Source: Bacteroidales bacterium
GTDB taxonomy: Bacteria > Bacteroidota > Bacteroidia > Bacteroidales > PUMT01
Assembly (NCBI GenBank): GCA_007135095.1
Contig: SLJO01000055.1
Location: 1-52,422, forward strand
Reading direction: 5' to 3'
Length of the DNA stretch: 52,422 nucleotides
Within the stretch, counting starts at the first letter, position 1, and each line of letters begins with the position of its first letter. The position numbers were made by a program, and so were the translations under genes. The notes under the pieces are model-generated. The model was given only the letters and a program-made list of their open reading frames with translations, searched no databases and was not told where the DNA came from. This document shows, one piece after another, positions 10,601-18,125 of the stretch.

Positions 10601-10749
10601 TAGGGTATATGTTTTTCTGCATGGTTCTGTACAATCGGGGTCAATTTTTCAGGGGTAAATACAAACCACATCAAAATGCCGAGGGAAATAAGCAGCAATA
10701 GAATAAAAGATGCCAGAGTAATGAAAAGCCCTTTAAGGTATCGCTTCAT
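7642..10749 (-). CDS. AsmA-like envelope protein
   Basis: 1035-aa protein with one N-terminal membrane helix (about residues 5-31) and a long, repetitive beta-rich periplasmic body, the pattern of AsmA/TamB-like proteins. The repeating DITDLTAKVTGKIR-like and ITGLTAKLEGNIR-like segments (about 175-250) and a C-terminal domain ending RLTRPQYAEFYRPASRR match AsmA-like C-terminal regions seen in Bacteroidota. Relatives are thought to move phospholipids between the inner and outer membranes. The frame is open to 10788; the ATG at 10749 (MKRYLKGLF) places basic residues just before the helix. The 78-bp gap to the sulfatase and that gene's own promoter-like box suggest separate control. Confidence 0.8.
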   Translation of the reverse strand: MKRYLKGLFITLASFILLLLISLGILMWFVFTPEKLTPIVQNHAEKHIPYQTEIGEVELTLFSTFPLFGIRIGNFAVISPLSGAPCDTLLKADELLGVINAGAYLRSREVIIDKFILSNGSLNIFADSLGNSNYSLLMTETTTEQEESPGSGFDFVDVENIELKNFSLSYNSITEKLNTSITDLTAKVTGKIRKDNFRGRFDISHAIVSLEQDGDKINTTITGLTAKLEGNIREGSSSGHINLNNAEISFEHNGEKYLDRARLKFAIPFDILPSRQWVQFNGAFASVNDLGVTVSGSFKNDTIGSNVFADISYRLNSWELQDAISLIPPSFLAEFGVIGASGSITSDGIIKGAVNDSLLPFMDINLTLAGGTLEYEGLPFPLKDMAGDIHFFSDSVYGRASYLHISSFEAKTPNSSFKTRGKVDHLFSDMHYNLITDANVLLDDFRSFIPGDVNLSPGGRITGQLKTDFALSQATVMELDRMKISGSVFLSDFSMIHDSVSMSTDYAKIDFSLPNPHASGINTNFAYAKIASDNFSAAKTDNFSTSLKNTHIYLEMSDLRDTTIIPDLFCTFSMDSLRACMDTISIAIDKPYGNFSVAPVPGAPRQSAILFAYTSYSLAAHMGQNSVSIDELTLKTDVLNDNNQDDVFRQWVVKGSAEMNNGSVYMPALSQLVEIPSIKMDFDPETLNIHEGNIIIDQSDFALTGVLSNVSSWLLNDSILTGNFSFSSGTTDLAQLMMLTSGIGMEAETASEDASPSGIENSASGPYMVPRGVDILLKADVGQAVMGADTITNILGDIRVSDGILLLDGLTFTTPAADMQLTAMYRTPRKNHLYLGLDYHMLDVEISRLLEMLPDIDTLMPMLRSFGGSGEFHIAVETYLDSLYNVKKSTLRGVSSIRGEDLVLMDGETFSEIAKTLRFSKKAENRVDSLSAEFTIFREEIDIYPFLMVMDRYKVVVGGRHNFDMSFDYHISVIESPLPVRLGINIGGTIEQLQYRLTRPQYAEFYRPASRRAVESRQLEFREMIREALLQNLRE

Positions 10750-10828
10750 GTGTCTTTTTAAATTAAATGTCGTGATGAAACCCTGCATTTCATGGTCAAG
10801 CCCAACAGTGAATTAATCTCTTGTTCTG

Positions 10829-11194
10829 TTAATTCACTTTGGTAAAACTGAAACTTTTAAAAAAACTATCCCTGTACCTTAACCGGGTGGGTGTTAGTTC
10901 GGTGATGGTATAAACCTTGGGAACACCTGCCCCCCCTGTCTCCATAATATGTATCTGCGTCAATACTGATTTATTGAGAGTCCAGGTAAAATGCTGGGCC
11001 TCATTTTCCTGCACATCATCACCCAGATCCCAGGTATATCCTTTACCATCGGCAAAATATCTATAATGTAAGGTACCGGATTGCCATTTGCCAATAAGCA
11101 ATGATTCGTCAAAATTATCTTCTTCTTTTTCGCAGGAGGTAAGAATAATTGCAACCGTGAGGGTTGATAGCAGGATTATTGATAACTTATTCAT
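10829..11194 (-). CDS. Small lipoprotein, lipocalin-like
   Basis: 121-aa lipoprotein with a signal peptide ending at Cys21 (ILTSC) and an acidic sorting stretch EKEEDN after it, typical of surface-exposed Bacteroidota lipoproteins. The rest (IGKWQSG near the start, then alternating strands) resembles the lipocalin-like and DUF-type small lipoproteins that begin with a GxW motif. No function can be assigned. It lies 80 bp upstream of the AsmA-like gene on the same strand and may be cotranscribed with it. Confidence 0.7.
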   Translation of the reverse strand: MNKLSIILLSTLTVAIILTSCEKEEDNFDESLLIGKWQSGTLHYRYFADGKGYTWDLGDDVQENEAQHFTWTLNKSVLTQIHIMETGGAGVPKVYTITELTPTRLRYRDSFFKSFSFTKVN

Positions 11195-11904
11195 CTTTTC
11201 ATAAGTAAATATTTATATTAAATTATTGGTCTTATGGATCTTACCATGATAATATTTTGACTTCGTCGATCTCACATGCAATACATTTTTCATTGATCAA
11301 TAATTATCAGATGTGACATTCATTGTATTTTGTGAAAATATTGAAAATATTGTCATGGACGGTTCGTTTATTTAATATTTGAACGGTATAAATAATCAGG
11401 CCCGGCATGCTTGCCACAGAGAATCCTGATACCATCCGCCATATCTTATACAATTTATAACCAGCATAATAATAAATAACTGCAGACCGGCTTCCCGGTA
11501 ATTCCAGACGATACGAATTTATTGAAAAAAAGTTATGGACAACCTAACTGAATCCCTGATTTTGCAAATTATGTAGATAAAATACCCATATGGGTAAAAC
11601 TCACCCGTCATACTCCTGCAAATCGCCGGTGATGATAACTCATCAACTAAACCCTGTTCCTTATAAATAAATCTTCGGGCTATCCTGCCGGACATTTACC
11701 CCAGCTAATTTATCGCGGGAATATCACAGGCTTCATTATGGTATGAAATTAGCATGAAGGAATTTGAATTAACCTCTTCAGGAGCTTTTTGCACAAAATA
11801 CCTTAAACAAGAAAACTTATTCGGATGCCCCCATCACAGGAGTAAAACTCTCAGCTCTTTATTTCACGACATAATTAGGATCGTAAAACTAAAAATAAGC
11901 AGGG
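11195..11904. other. 710-bp intergenic region between divergent genes
   Basis: AT-rich spacer between the small lipoprotein (minus) and the SDR operon (plus). I see no supported gene. An open frame from 11754 is a shadow that runs into the SDR gene. It holds a perfect 14-bp palindrome (11583-11596), an AATATTTG box at 11374-11381 with no -33 partner, and TTGACTTCGTCGAT at 11257-11270, which recurs in inverted orientation at 32926-32939. Confidence 0.6.
11583..11596. promoter_or_regulatory. Perfect 14-bp palindrome TACCCATATGGGTA
   Basis: The two 7-base halves are exact reverse complements without a spacer, a shape typical of a dimeric repressor site. It lies about 310 bp before the SDR gene and 390 bp after the divergent lipoprotein start. 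No promoter box could be placed next to it, so operator function is a guess. Confidence 0.3.
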
Positions 11905-12894
11905 ATGAAAAAAGAAAATTTATCAATAGTTATTACCGGAGCCTCAAGTGGAATTGGCAGGGCAACAGCAATGGAATTTGCAAGAAAAGGACACAGGCTT
12001 GCCCTCACCGCAAGGCGGCGGGAGGTCCTGGAGGAAGTTGCCGGAGATTGTGAACGGATTGGTGGTGAAGCATTCACCTATGCTATGGATATCACCAATG
12101 AAGAACAGGTGTATGAATTTGCCAGACAGGCAAATGAGCGTTTTGGGAGCATTGACGTTTGGGTTAATAATGCTGCCGTAGCCATGATGGGACCGTTTGA
12201 AGAAACTCCTATGGAGAATATAAAGAGGCTCATGGATATAAATGTTCTGGGGTATATGTACGGAGCGAGGGCTGCCTTCAGATATTTCCGAAGCCAGGGA
12301 CAGGGAACATTGATTAACATTTCCTCCGTAGCAGGTGTTAACGGACAACCATATTCAATAGCATATACCACGAGTAAAGCAGCCATAAGGGGCATGACAT
12401 TGTGTTTGCAGCAGGAAATGGCGCGGGAAAAAGACATTCATGTTTGCCTGGTAATTCCGGCAACTGTCGATACACCATTATTCCAGAGTGCGGCTAACTA
12501 CATGGGACGTGAAATCAAAGCGATGGAGCCCGTTGTGGATGCCCAGTCAGTGGCAGAAGAAATAGTCGGCCTGGCCAAAAACCCTAAACCGGAAGTTCTT
12601 GTTGGTGGAATGGCTGCCCAGGTCACCCTGATGAAGCATCTGGCACCTGACACATTTGCCAGAATGTATAACAAACAGGTACGGTCCAGACATTTTAAGG
12701 AAGAAATGGCTGATCCGCAGGATGGTAACCTGTACGAGCCGAACCGGATATCTTCTATAGATGGCGGATGGCTTAATGGGAAAGAATCAAAAGCTATCAA
12801 ATCACAGGCAAGAAACACCTTTTTACTTGGCCTGGTTGTAGCCGGAGCGGTAGCCGGCACTGCAGCTGTATTATTGAATAACAGAAGTAAATAA
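11905..12894 (+). CDS. Short-chain dehydrogenase/reductase with C-terminal membrane anchor
   Basis: Classical SDR of 329 aa. The nucleotide-binding motif TGASSGIG is at 11-18, the NNA motif at 88-90, and the catalytic set is N113, S141, Y154 and K158 (YTTSK). Arginines 37-38 at the end of strand 2 favour NADP(H). After the SDR core an extension of about 60 residues ends in a hydrophobic helix (about 304-323) followed by NNRSK, which suggests a tail anchor at the inner membrane and therefore a lipid-like or hydrophobic substrate. It is the first of three consecutive genes, with the hydrolase starting 9 bp after its stop. AGGG lies directly before the ATG, too close to be an ordinary ribosome-binding site. 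Confidence 0.88.
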   Translation: MKKENLSIVITGASSGIGRATAMEFARKGHRLALTARRREVLEEVAGDCERIGGEAFTYAMDITNEEQVYEFARQANERFGSIDVWVNNAAVAMMGPFEETPMENIKRLMDINVLGYMYGARAAFRYFRSQGQGTLINISSVAGVNGQPYSIAYTTSKAAIRGMTLCLQQEMAREKDIHVCLVIPATVDTPLFQSAANYMGREIKAMEPVVDAQSVAEEIVGLAKNPKPEVLVGGMAAQVTLMKHLAPDTFARMYNKQVRSRHFKEEMADPQDGNLYEPNRISSIDGGWLNGKESKAIKSQARNTFLLGLVVAGAVAGTAAVLLNNRSK

Positions 12895-12903
12895 CTGAAA
12901 GCT

Positions 12904-13695
12904 ATGTACCAGAAAAGAGAAACATTTTTCAAAACTGACAAGGCAAACTATTTCACCAGGATATATCATTCCCAGCCGGTGGATATTGCGCAGGAGAAAA
13001 TTGTTCTTGTTCATGGCCTTGGTATTTCAGGCACCTATATGCATCTGCTTGCAATGGAACTGGGGAGAAAATACCTTGTCTACGTACCGGATCTTCCGGG
13101 GTTTGGTTACAGCAGTAAGCCCCCGCACACACTGAATATTCAGGAACTGGCAGATGCCCTCTATGACTGGGCAAAGGCTGTAAATACCGGCAAGGCTTAT
13201 TACCTGGGAAATTCAACAGGATGTCAGGTAATTACTGATTTCACCATCCATTATAAGGATATGGTGAAAGGTATTGTTTTGCAGGGTCCGGCGATTGACC
13301 CATATTACAGGTCCGCAGGAGAACAACTGGGAAGTTTTGTAAGAAACACCCCCGGCGAGCCTAATTCACAGATGCTGATCATGATAAAAGACTACAGCAA
13401 GTGCGGGATCAAAAGGGTGAGAAAGACCTTTGAATATGCCTTGATTTATGAAACAGAGAAGTTCCTGCCAAAGGTTGATGTGCCTGCCCTGGTAGTAAGG
13501 GGGGATAAGGATATGCTCATTTCCCAGGATTGGGCCGAACAGGCAACTGAATTATTGCCACAGGGAAGCCTGAAAATAATTCCCGGAGCAGCACATACAA
13601 TTAATTACTCCATGCCAGGAGAACTGGCCAGTATTACTGACAATTTCATTGAAAACAAAGATGTAAAGGAACACATTTCCATGACAGTTAGTTGA
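12904..13695 (+). CDS. Alpha/beta hydrolase
   Basis: 263-aa alpha/beta-fold hydrolase. The oxyanion-hole segment VLVHGLG is at about 34-40, the nucleophile elbow GNSTG puts Ser104 in place, the acid is likely Asp203 (GDKDM) and the base His231 (GAAHT). There is no signal peptide, so it should act in the cytoplasm. It is nine bases behind the SDR gene and 62 bp before the 492-aa unknown gene, so all three are probably one transcript. The family covers esterases, lipases, haloalkane dehalogenases and C-C hydrolases; Ser as nucleophile argues against a dehalogenase. The substrate is unknown. Confidence 0.85.
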   Translation: MYQKRETFFKTDKANYFTRIYHSQPVDIAQEKIVLVHGLGISGTYMHLLAMELGRKYLVYVPDLPGFGYSSKPPHTLNIQELADALYDWAKAVNTGKAYYLGNSTGCQVITDFTIHYKDMVKGIVLQGPAIDPYYRSAGEQLGSFVRNTPGEPNSQMLIMIKDYSKCGIKRVRKTFEYALIYETEKFLPKVDVPALVVRGDKDMLISQDWAEQATELLPQGSLKIIPGAAHTINYSMPGELASITDNFIENKDVKEHISMTVS

Positions 13696-13757
13696 TTATT
13701 ATCAATTACCTGACGGATGCTTTGAAATCATGCCCGAATACTTAAAACTATAAACAT

Positions 13758-15236
13758 ATGAAAGCGCCAATATATAAATCTATGGGAGTATTACCTCCCA
13801 AATTTTCTGCAGGATTTGACTCAGGTGCAGGTTTTGTTAAGGCCTTAAGCAATGCCCTCAAGGGTCAGGAATTTAAAGGACTGGGTGCTGCCCCGCCTGT
13901 GGAACCCCTGGCTAACTTTGTAAACATGCTCAACAGCGAGTTACGTGAAACCACGCATATTATGAATACAGGTGTTGAAGGGATTCCGGCAGATCATATG
14001 ATAAGTGTAAATGCAGAGGATTTTATGAAAGCAGTTGTCAATATGTATCCTGCAAGGAAGTATCCAGCGATAATGTTAGGATCCGTAAGCGGGGCAATGG
14101 TTCATCTGGCAGCACTTATGGGAATTCCCTTATTGCCGCAGACTTACATGATACCAGTCTATCGCCCGGAATATTTGCCCATCGATGAGCCAAAACGTAC
14201 CATGGACTGGGGCCTGAAGCCAGGTGAAGATTTTCTGAAAAACAATCCCTATTTCAAGCTTCACCATATGTTTGATCCGAGCCAGGACAGGCTGACACTT
14301 GAAAAGATTTCCTATTTCAGGGTCAAGATGCAGCGCATGGTCCTGGAATATGAAAGGTTCATTATAAATAACCTCCAGGAGGGCGGTACAATCATAATTT
14401 CTGATTGCACCCGAAAATGGCCGGTAACTGCCATTAGTGACCGCTTCATTTTCCAGTTTGGTGCTTTGGGAGGGGCAACTGAAGAAGACTTCCATCAGGG
14501 AGGAGAACGGGTGGAAAAATTCCTGGAACATTATAATTCACACGTGCGGAAATGGGATGCCCCTGAAACTGACAGCGAGCTGCCTGAGGCAGAATGGGGT
14601 TTTGACCGTTTCCTGATGAATGATATTGAAAGGATAGCAGGCAGGAACGGGTTTAAAATAAAGAACATATCATACTATGAGCCTGAGCATCCCTCTCCGT
14701 TTGTAGCAGAACTTTACCGCTGGTGGTACAGGCAAAAGGGCGTACTGGCAAACAGGCTTGTTGGCGAAAGCTTTTTTATGCATGAGCCATACTGGATACT
14801 TAAAACAGGTTCAGTGCCTTTCTGGATGAAATTCAATATGGGCCCCTCCGCCGATTGGCTTGAGGAATATCTCTCAAAAGCAGATCCTTATGATGAAATT
14901 TTCCTGATGCTGTTTTCTCACGGGGTTGATGCAATTGGTCTTGCCGGCACTGGTCGGTGGAATGAGATAATGGGGAAAGCACGCAAAAAGCGTGATTTTA
15001 TAGGAGTAACCATAAATAATTATCCGCGGGATCTTGGTTCCCTGATAAAATACAACACTGAATTCAAGGAAAAGATACCCTCGAGATATGATTTCCATCT
15101 ATCGCTGACGCTTGACCAGTTTTACCAGTTCGAAGGTCAGTATAACCATGGAAAATTCCAGGACCTGACGGATATGGAAACCTCCTTTGAGGCAGAAGAA
15201 ACAGCCGGCCACGTGGTGAAAGAGCAACACCGGTAA
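13758..15236 (+). CDS. Conserved-looking protein of unknown function, 492 aa
   Basis: I do not recognise the family. The protein has no signal peptide or clear membrane helix, is rich in aromatic residues and histidine (RWWYRQKG, LYRWWY, FFMHEPYW, LHHMFDP) and contains a small-residue turn followed by a hydrophobic helix (LGSVSGAMVHLAALMGIP, about 107-124) that could be a nucleotide- or cofactor-binding loop. The turn does not match GxSxG, P-loop or Rossmann consensus. The second half includes FSHGVDAIGLAGTGRW (about 392-407). These look like a globular cytoplasmic enzyme. It follows the SDR and hydrolase genes by 62 bp in the same direction, so a shared substrate is likely. The C-terminus (ETSFEAEETAGHVVKEQ) looks disordered. 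Confidence 0.75.
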   Translation: MKAPIYKSMGVLPPKFSAGFDSGAGFVKALSNALKGQEFKGLGAAPPVEPLANFVNMLNSELRETTHIMNTGVEGIPADHMISVNAEDFMKAVVNMYPARKYPAIMLGSVSGAMVHLAALMGIPLLPQTYMIPVYRPEYLPIDEPKRTMDWGLKPGEDFLKNNPYFKLHHMFDPSQDRLTLEKISYFRVKMQRMVLEYERFIINNLQEGGTIIISDCTRKWPVTAISDRFIFQFGALGGATEEDFHQGGERVEKFLEHYNSHVRKWDAPETDSELPEAEWGFDRFLMNDIERIAGRNGFKIKNISYYEPEHPSPFVAELYRWWYRQKGVLANRLVGESFFMHEPYWILKTGSVPFWMKFNMGPSADWLEEYLSKADPYDEIFLMLFSHGVDAIGLAGTGRWNEIMGKARKKRDFIGVTINNYPRDLGSLIKYNTEFKEKIPSRYDFHLSLTLDQFYQFEGQYNHGKFQDLTDMETSFEAEETAGHVVKEQHR

Positions 15237-15272
15237 AAACTGAACCTGCTATACTAGAGAGTAAAAGCAACT

Positions 15273-15761
15273 TCAATTCATTTCTTCCATAATCCCGTCA
15301 ACCCTCATCTGAAGTTCGGGATTCTGCTGATAATTTGCCATTATTTCTTCATACATGGCAGGAGTCATCCCTGCACCCTGAATTGCAGTGACAATTTTGT
15401 CATGATATTCCAGCTGGATGTCCTGAATACCTTTAAGAGCAGATTCAAATGCTTCCATTTCTTCCTCGGGAATATCAGGGTCCTGGCCCATTTGCTGTGC
15501 CTCCAGTATCATGTTAAACCTCTCAACAGTCAGATCCTTTTCCTCAATTTCTTCTATCATTTTTAACTGGCTCTCCTCCTGAATTGGCATTACCTCCATT
15601 GCAGCTTCTACAAATGATTCAAGCTGCTCATCGGTATAATCCTGTTCCTGTGAAGATTGCTGGGGTGGCAGTTGCTGTGCCAAAGCTTCCGATGAAATAA
15701 ACATGGCTGATATCATTAGCACACCGAAAGTTCTCATCAAATAATTTCTATCTTTAAACAT
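15273..15761 (-). CDS. DUF4168-type exported protein
   Basis: 162-aa protein starting MFKDRNYLMRTFGVLMI, with a signal peptide cleaved after an AQA-type site (SEALAQQ). The mature part is acidic and helical with repeated Glu/Gln/Met (EEIEEKDLTVERFNMILEA), matching the general appearance of DUF4168 proteins, which have no established function. The frame is open to 15785; the ATG at 15761 or a later one at RTFGV gives a normal signal peptide. It is convergent with the SDR operon, with 36 bp between stops. Confidence 0.7.
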   Translation of the reverse strand: MFKDRNYLMRTFGVLMISAMFISSEALAQQLPPQQSSQEQDYTDEQLESFVEAAMEVMPIQEESQLKMIEEIEEKDLTVERFNMILEAQQMGQDPDIPEEEMEAFESALKGIQDIQLEYHDKIVTAIQGAGMTPAMYEEIMANYQQNPELQMRVDGIMEEMN

Positions 15762-15980
15762 AATAGTATTCTTTAAATTTGACATTGGACTTGACTATTC
15801 AGCACTGTGACAAAACCATGCCAAATTGAGTATGCAACTGCTAATCTATACATTATAGATTGAGTGCCAACTTCTTATTATACATAATGTGTGTAAATTT
15901 TCACCATTTCTGTATCCTGGTGAACTACCCTCAAACTCATTTGTATATATTTACAATTTAATCTGGTAAACCCGTAAACT

Positions 15981-16835
15981 ATGTATTCCAAAAAACTAAC
16001 TATTGTATTTTTATTCATTTGTTTAATGACGGAAATTTTATCCGGCAGGATAAAACAGTCATACGAGCCCTATTTTTTTATTCAGATAGCCGATCCGCAA
16101 TTTGGTTTTTTCACAAACAATAAAGACGGGTTTGAGAAGGAGACGATGCTGTTTGAGAAAGCTGTAATGGAAATCAACCGGTTAAAGCCGGATTTTGTTG
16201 TTGTCTGCGGTGATATGGTTCATAAACAGGGCGATATATTACAAATCACTGAGATCAAGAGGATTGTCAACCTGATCGACCCGAAGATTCCGGTTTTATA
16301 TGTTCCGGGAAACCATGATGTTGGCCAGGTACCCGATAAAGAGAGCCTCGATAAATATAAATTCCTTTATGGTTATGACAGGTTTACTTTTATCCACAAA
16401 GGTTCCAGATTTATAGGCTACAACTCCACCCTGATCAATGATAAAATACCGGATCTTGAACAGCTGGGTTATGAATGGCTTAAAAGCAAGCTTGGTGAAA
16501 GCGAGAGCTTCCGGCATACCATACTTTTTGCTCACCATCCATTTATCCTGAAGGAATTTGATGAGCCTGAAACATACTTCAATATGAGTCCTGAATACCG
16601 CACGAAATACCTTGACCTTTTTGCAGAAAATAAAGTAACCGCTGTTTTCTTCGGGCATTTACATAATAATGCATATGCGGAATACAAAGGTATTCAATTA
16701 GTTACCACCAGTTCGGTCGGCAGGCCGCTGGCTGATGCTCCATCAGGTTTTAGAATAGTGAAGGTCTTTGATGACAGGATAGAGCATTCTTACTATGGCC
16801 TGGATAAAATTCCCGTATCCATTACGTTTGATTAG
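15981..16835 (+). CDS. Exported metallophosphoesterase, CPPED1/CSTP1-like
   Basis: 284-aa calcineurin-like phosphoesterase with an N-terminal signal peptide (hydrophobic LTIVFLFICLMTEIL). The metal-binding blocks are in order: ADPQFG (first block, DPQ instead of the usual DxH), VVCGDMVH, PGNHDVG, FAHHPF and FFGHLHNN. The DPQFG variant is characteristic of the group that includes the human Ser/Thr phosphatase CPPED1. The substrate is unknown. It stands alone in its orientation; the next gene on the same strand begins 408 bp later. Confidence 0.85.
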   Translation: MYSKKLTIVFLFICLMTEILSGRIKQSYEPYFFIQIADPQFGFFTNNKDGFEKETMLFEKAVMEINRLKPDFVVVCGDMVHKQGDILQITEIKRIVNLIDPKIPVLYVPGNHDVGQVPDKESLDKYKFLYGYDRFTFIHKGSRFIGYNSTLINDKIPDLEQLGYEWLKSKLGESESFRHTILFAHHPFILKEFDEPETYFNMSPEYRTKYLDLFAENKVTAVFFGHLHNNAYAEYKGIQLVTTSSVGRPLADAPSGFRIVKVFDDRIEHSYYGLDKIPVSITFD

Positions 16836-17243
16836 AATAAAAAAGTAATCCCCATTCCGGAATCTGCCTTGCGGCTTCCTGAGACTTGTCAAAATACTGG
16901 TTCGTGCCTTCCCCATGGCAACGGTTTGTATTGAATATCTGCAATATCATTTAAGACCCGAACTTCAGTGCTGGTCCTCCTGGGCCAAAACCACCGCCGG
17001 ACCTCGGAATTATGTTAAGAATATGAGAAAAATACACCCCGATAATTTGAATATTGTCTTTAATATTTATATATTTAATTACAGGAATAAACAATCATAC
17101 AGCCCTTTACATTTGACCTGTTTGATAACGAACCGGGGTTTACATGCATAGCGCACTATAAAAAAATCGCCATTGACCTGCAAGGCTTTGCAGGGATTTC
17201 ACCCTGCATACCGCGAGAACCTGATAAGATAAGAGAGGAGGAT
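16836..17243. other. 408-bp spacer before the channel gene
   Basis: No supported gene. An open frame 16915-17151 has no recognisable features and ordinary spacer composition. The channel reading frame stays open upstream to the stop at 17088, but has no ATG, GTG or TTG before 17244. A TACATTTG box at 17108-17115 matches the -7 consensus without a -33 partner. A hairpin CCTGCAA-ggct-TTGCAGG (17177-17194) lies between that box and the start codon. Confidence 0.5.
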
Positions 17244-18020
17244 GTGAAGAACAGGAAAAAAATTAAACGATATCGCCTGATTGTTAAAATAAATCAGTTT
17301 ACCGAGATACCCCTGATTATTCTTGGTTTCGGCTGGCTCGTTCTCCTGGTGGCGGATCTTATCTGGGGACTTACTCCGTTTTTGCGGGATCTTGTTACTG
17401 TTATCTGGATAATCTTTATTTTTGATTTTGCAATCAAGCTGATTCTGACTCCTGACAGGTGGCAATTTCTTAAGAAAAACACCCTTACAATTGTTTCGCT
17501 TTTCATCCCGGCATTCCGGCTTTTCAGAATATTTTCAAGCCTGAGACTACTCCGGTCACTTGGTTTTGTAAGGAGCGTACGTATTATAAGGGTAGTTGGT
17601 TCGGTGAACCGGGGGATGCGGGTTTTGGGAAGGACTCTTGAAAGAAGGGCTTTTGGATATATCTTTCTGCTTACGCTTCTGGTTTGTTTTGTCGGTGGTG
17701 CCGCCATGTATGCTTTCGAGGAACCGGGAGCCTTCCAGAACTATGCAGATGCCCTGTATTGGACTGCAATGCTTTTAACAACTATCGCAAGTGATTACTG
17801 GCCTCAGTCTCCTGAAGGCAAGGTAATTGGATTGTTGTTGTCAATATACAGCCTTGGTGTGCTCGGGTACTTCACAGCTACCCTTGCTTCATTTTTCATA
17901 GATCAGGATGCCACGAGCAATAAGGGTGAAGTGGCAGGAACAAAACAAATTGAAAAAATAGCCAGGGAACTGAAGCTCCTGAGAGAAGAATTTAAAAACC
18001 AGAACCACAGAGATAATTAA
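17244..18020 (+). CDS. Six-TM ion channel with atypical selectivity filter
   Basis: 258-aa member of the voltage-gated-like cation channel superfamily. Hydrophobic segments near 22-42, 48-69 and 79-90 precede an arginine-rich S4-like helix (Arg 92, 95, 101, 104, 110, 113, 116), then S5 (about 137-157), a pore loop and S6 (about 194-219). Where potassium channels have TVGYGD, this has T179-T-I-A-S-D184-YWP, so both filter glycines are missing while the Asp and the later Pro remain. Potassium selectivity is therefore doubtful. The C-terminus is a short charged helix with no RCK domain. It starts with GTG, preceded at 2 bp by AGGAGG, a strong Shine-Dalgarno unusual for Bacteroidota. Confidence 0.8.
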   Translation: MKNRKKIKRYRLIVKINQFTEIPLIILGFGWLVLLVADLIWGLTPFLRDLVTVIWIIFIFDFAIKLILTPDRWQFLKKNTLTIVSLFIPAFRLFRIFSSLRLLRSLGFVRSVRIIRVVGSVNRGMRVLGRTLERRAFGYIFLLTLLVCFVGGAAMYAFEEPGAFQNYADALYWTAMLLTTIASDYWPQSPEGKVIGLLLSIYSLGVLGYFTATLASFFIDQDATSNKGEVAGTKQIEKIARELKLLREEFKNQNHRDN

Positions 18021-18125
18021 TCCTTCATTTATCGATTCCGATAAACCACTCCATGCATTGGATCAAACTATTGGTTGGAATTTTTATTTGAGCCGGCCGT
18101 TTCTCCAATGAATCCGGAGAGGGAT

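Noticed and set aside
11754..12053. 99-codon plus-strand open frame at the start of the SDR gene
   Set aside because: It overlaps the SDR gene in another frame and has no conserved features.
16915..17151. 78-codon plus-strand open frame before the channel gene
   Set aside because: No family-like motif, no signal peptide, weak codon character and no usable start signal; it lies in spacer sequence.
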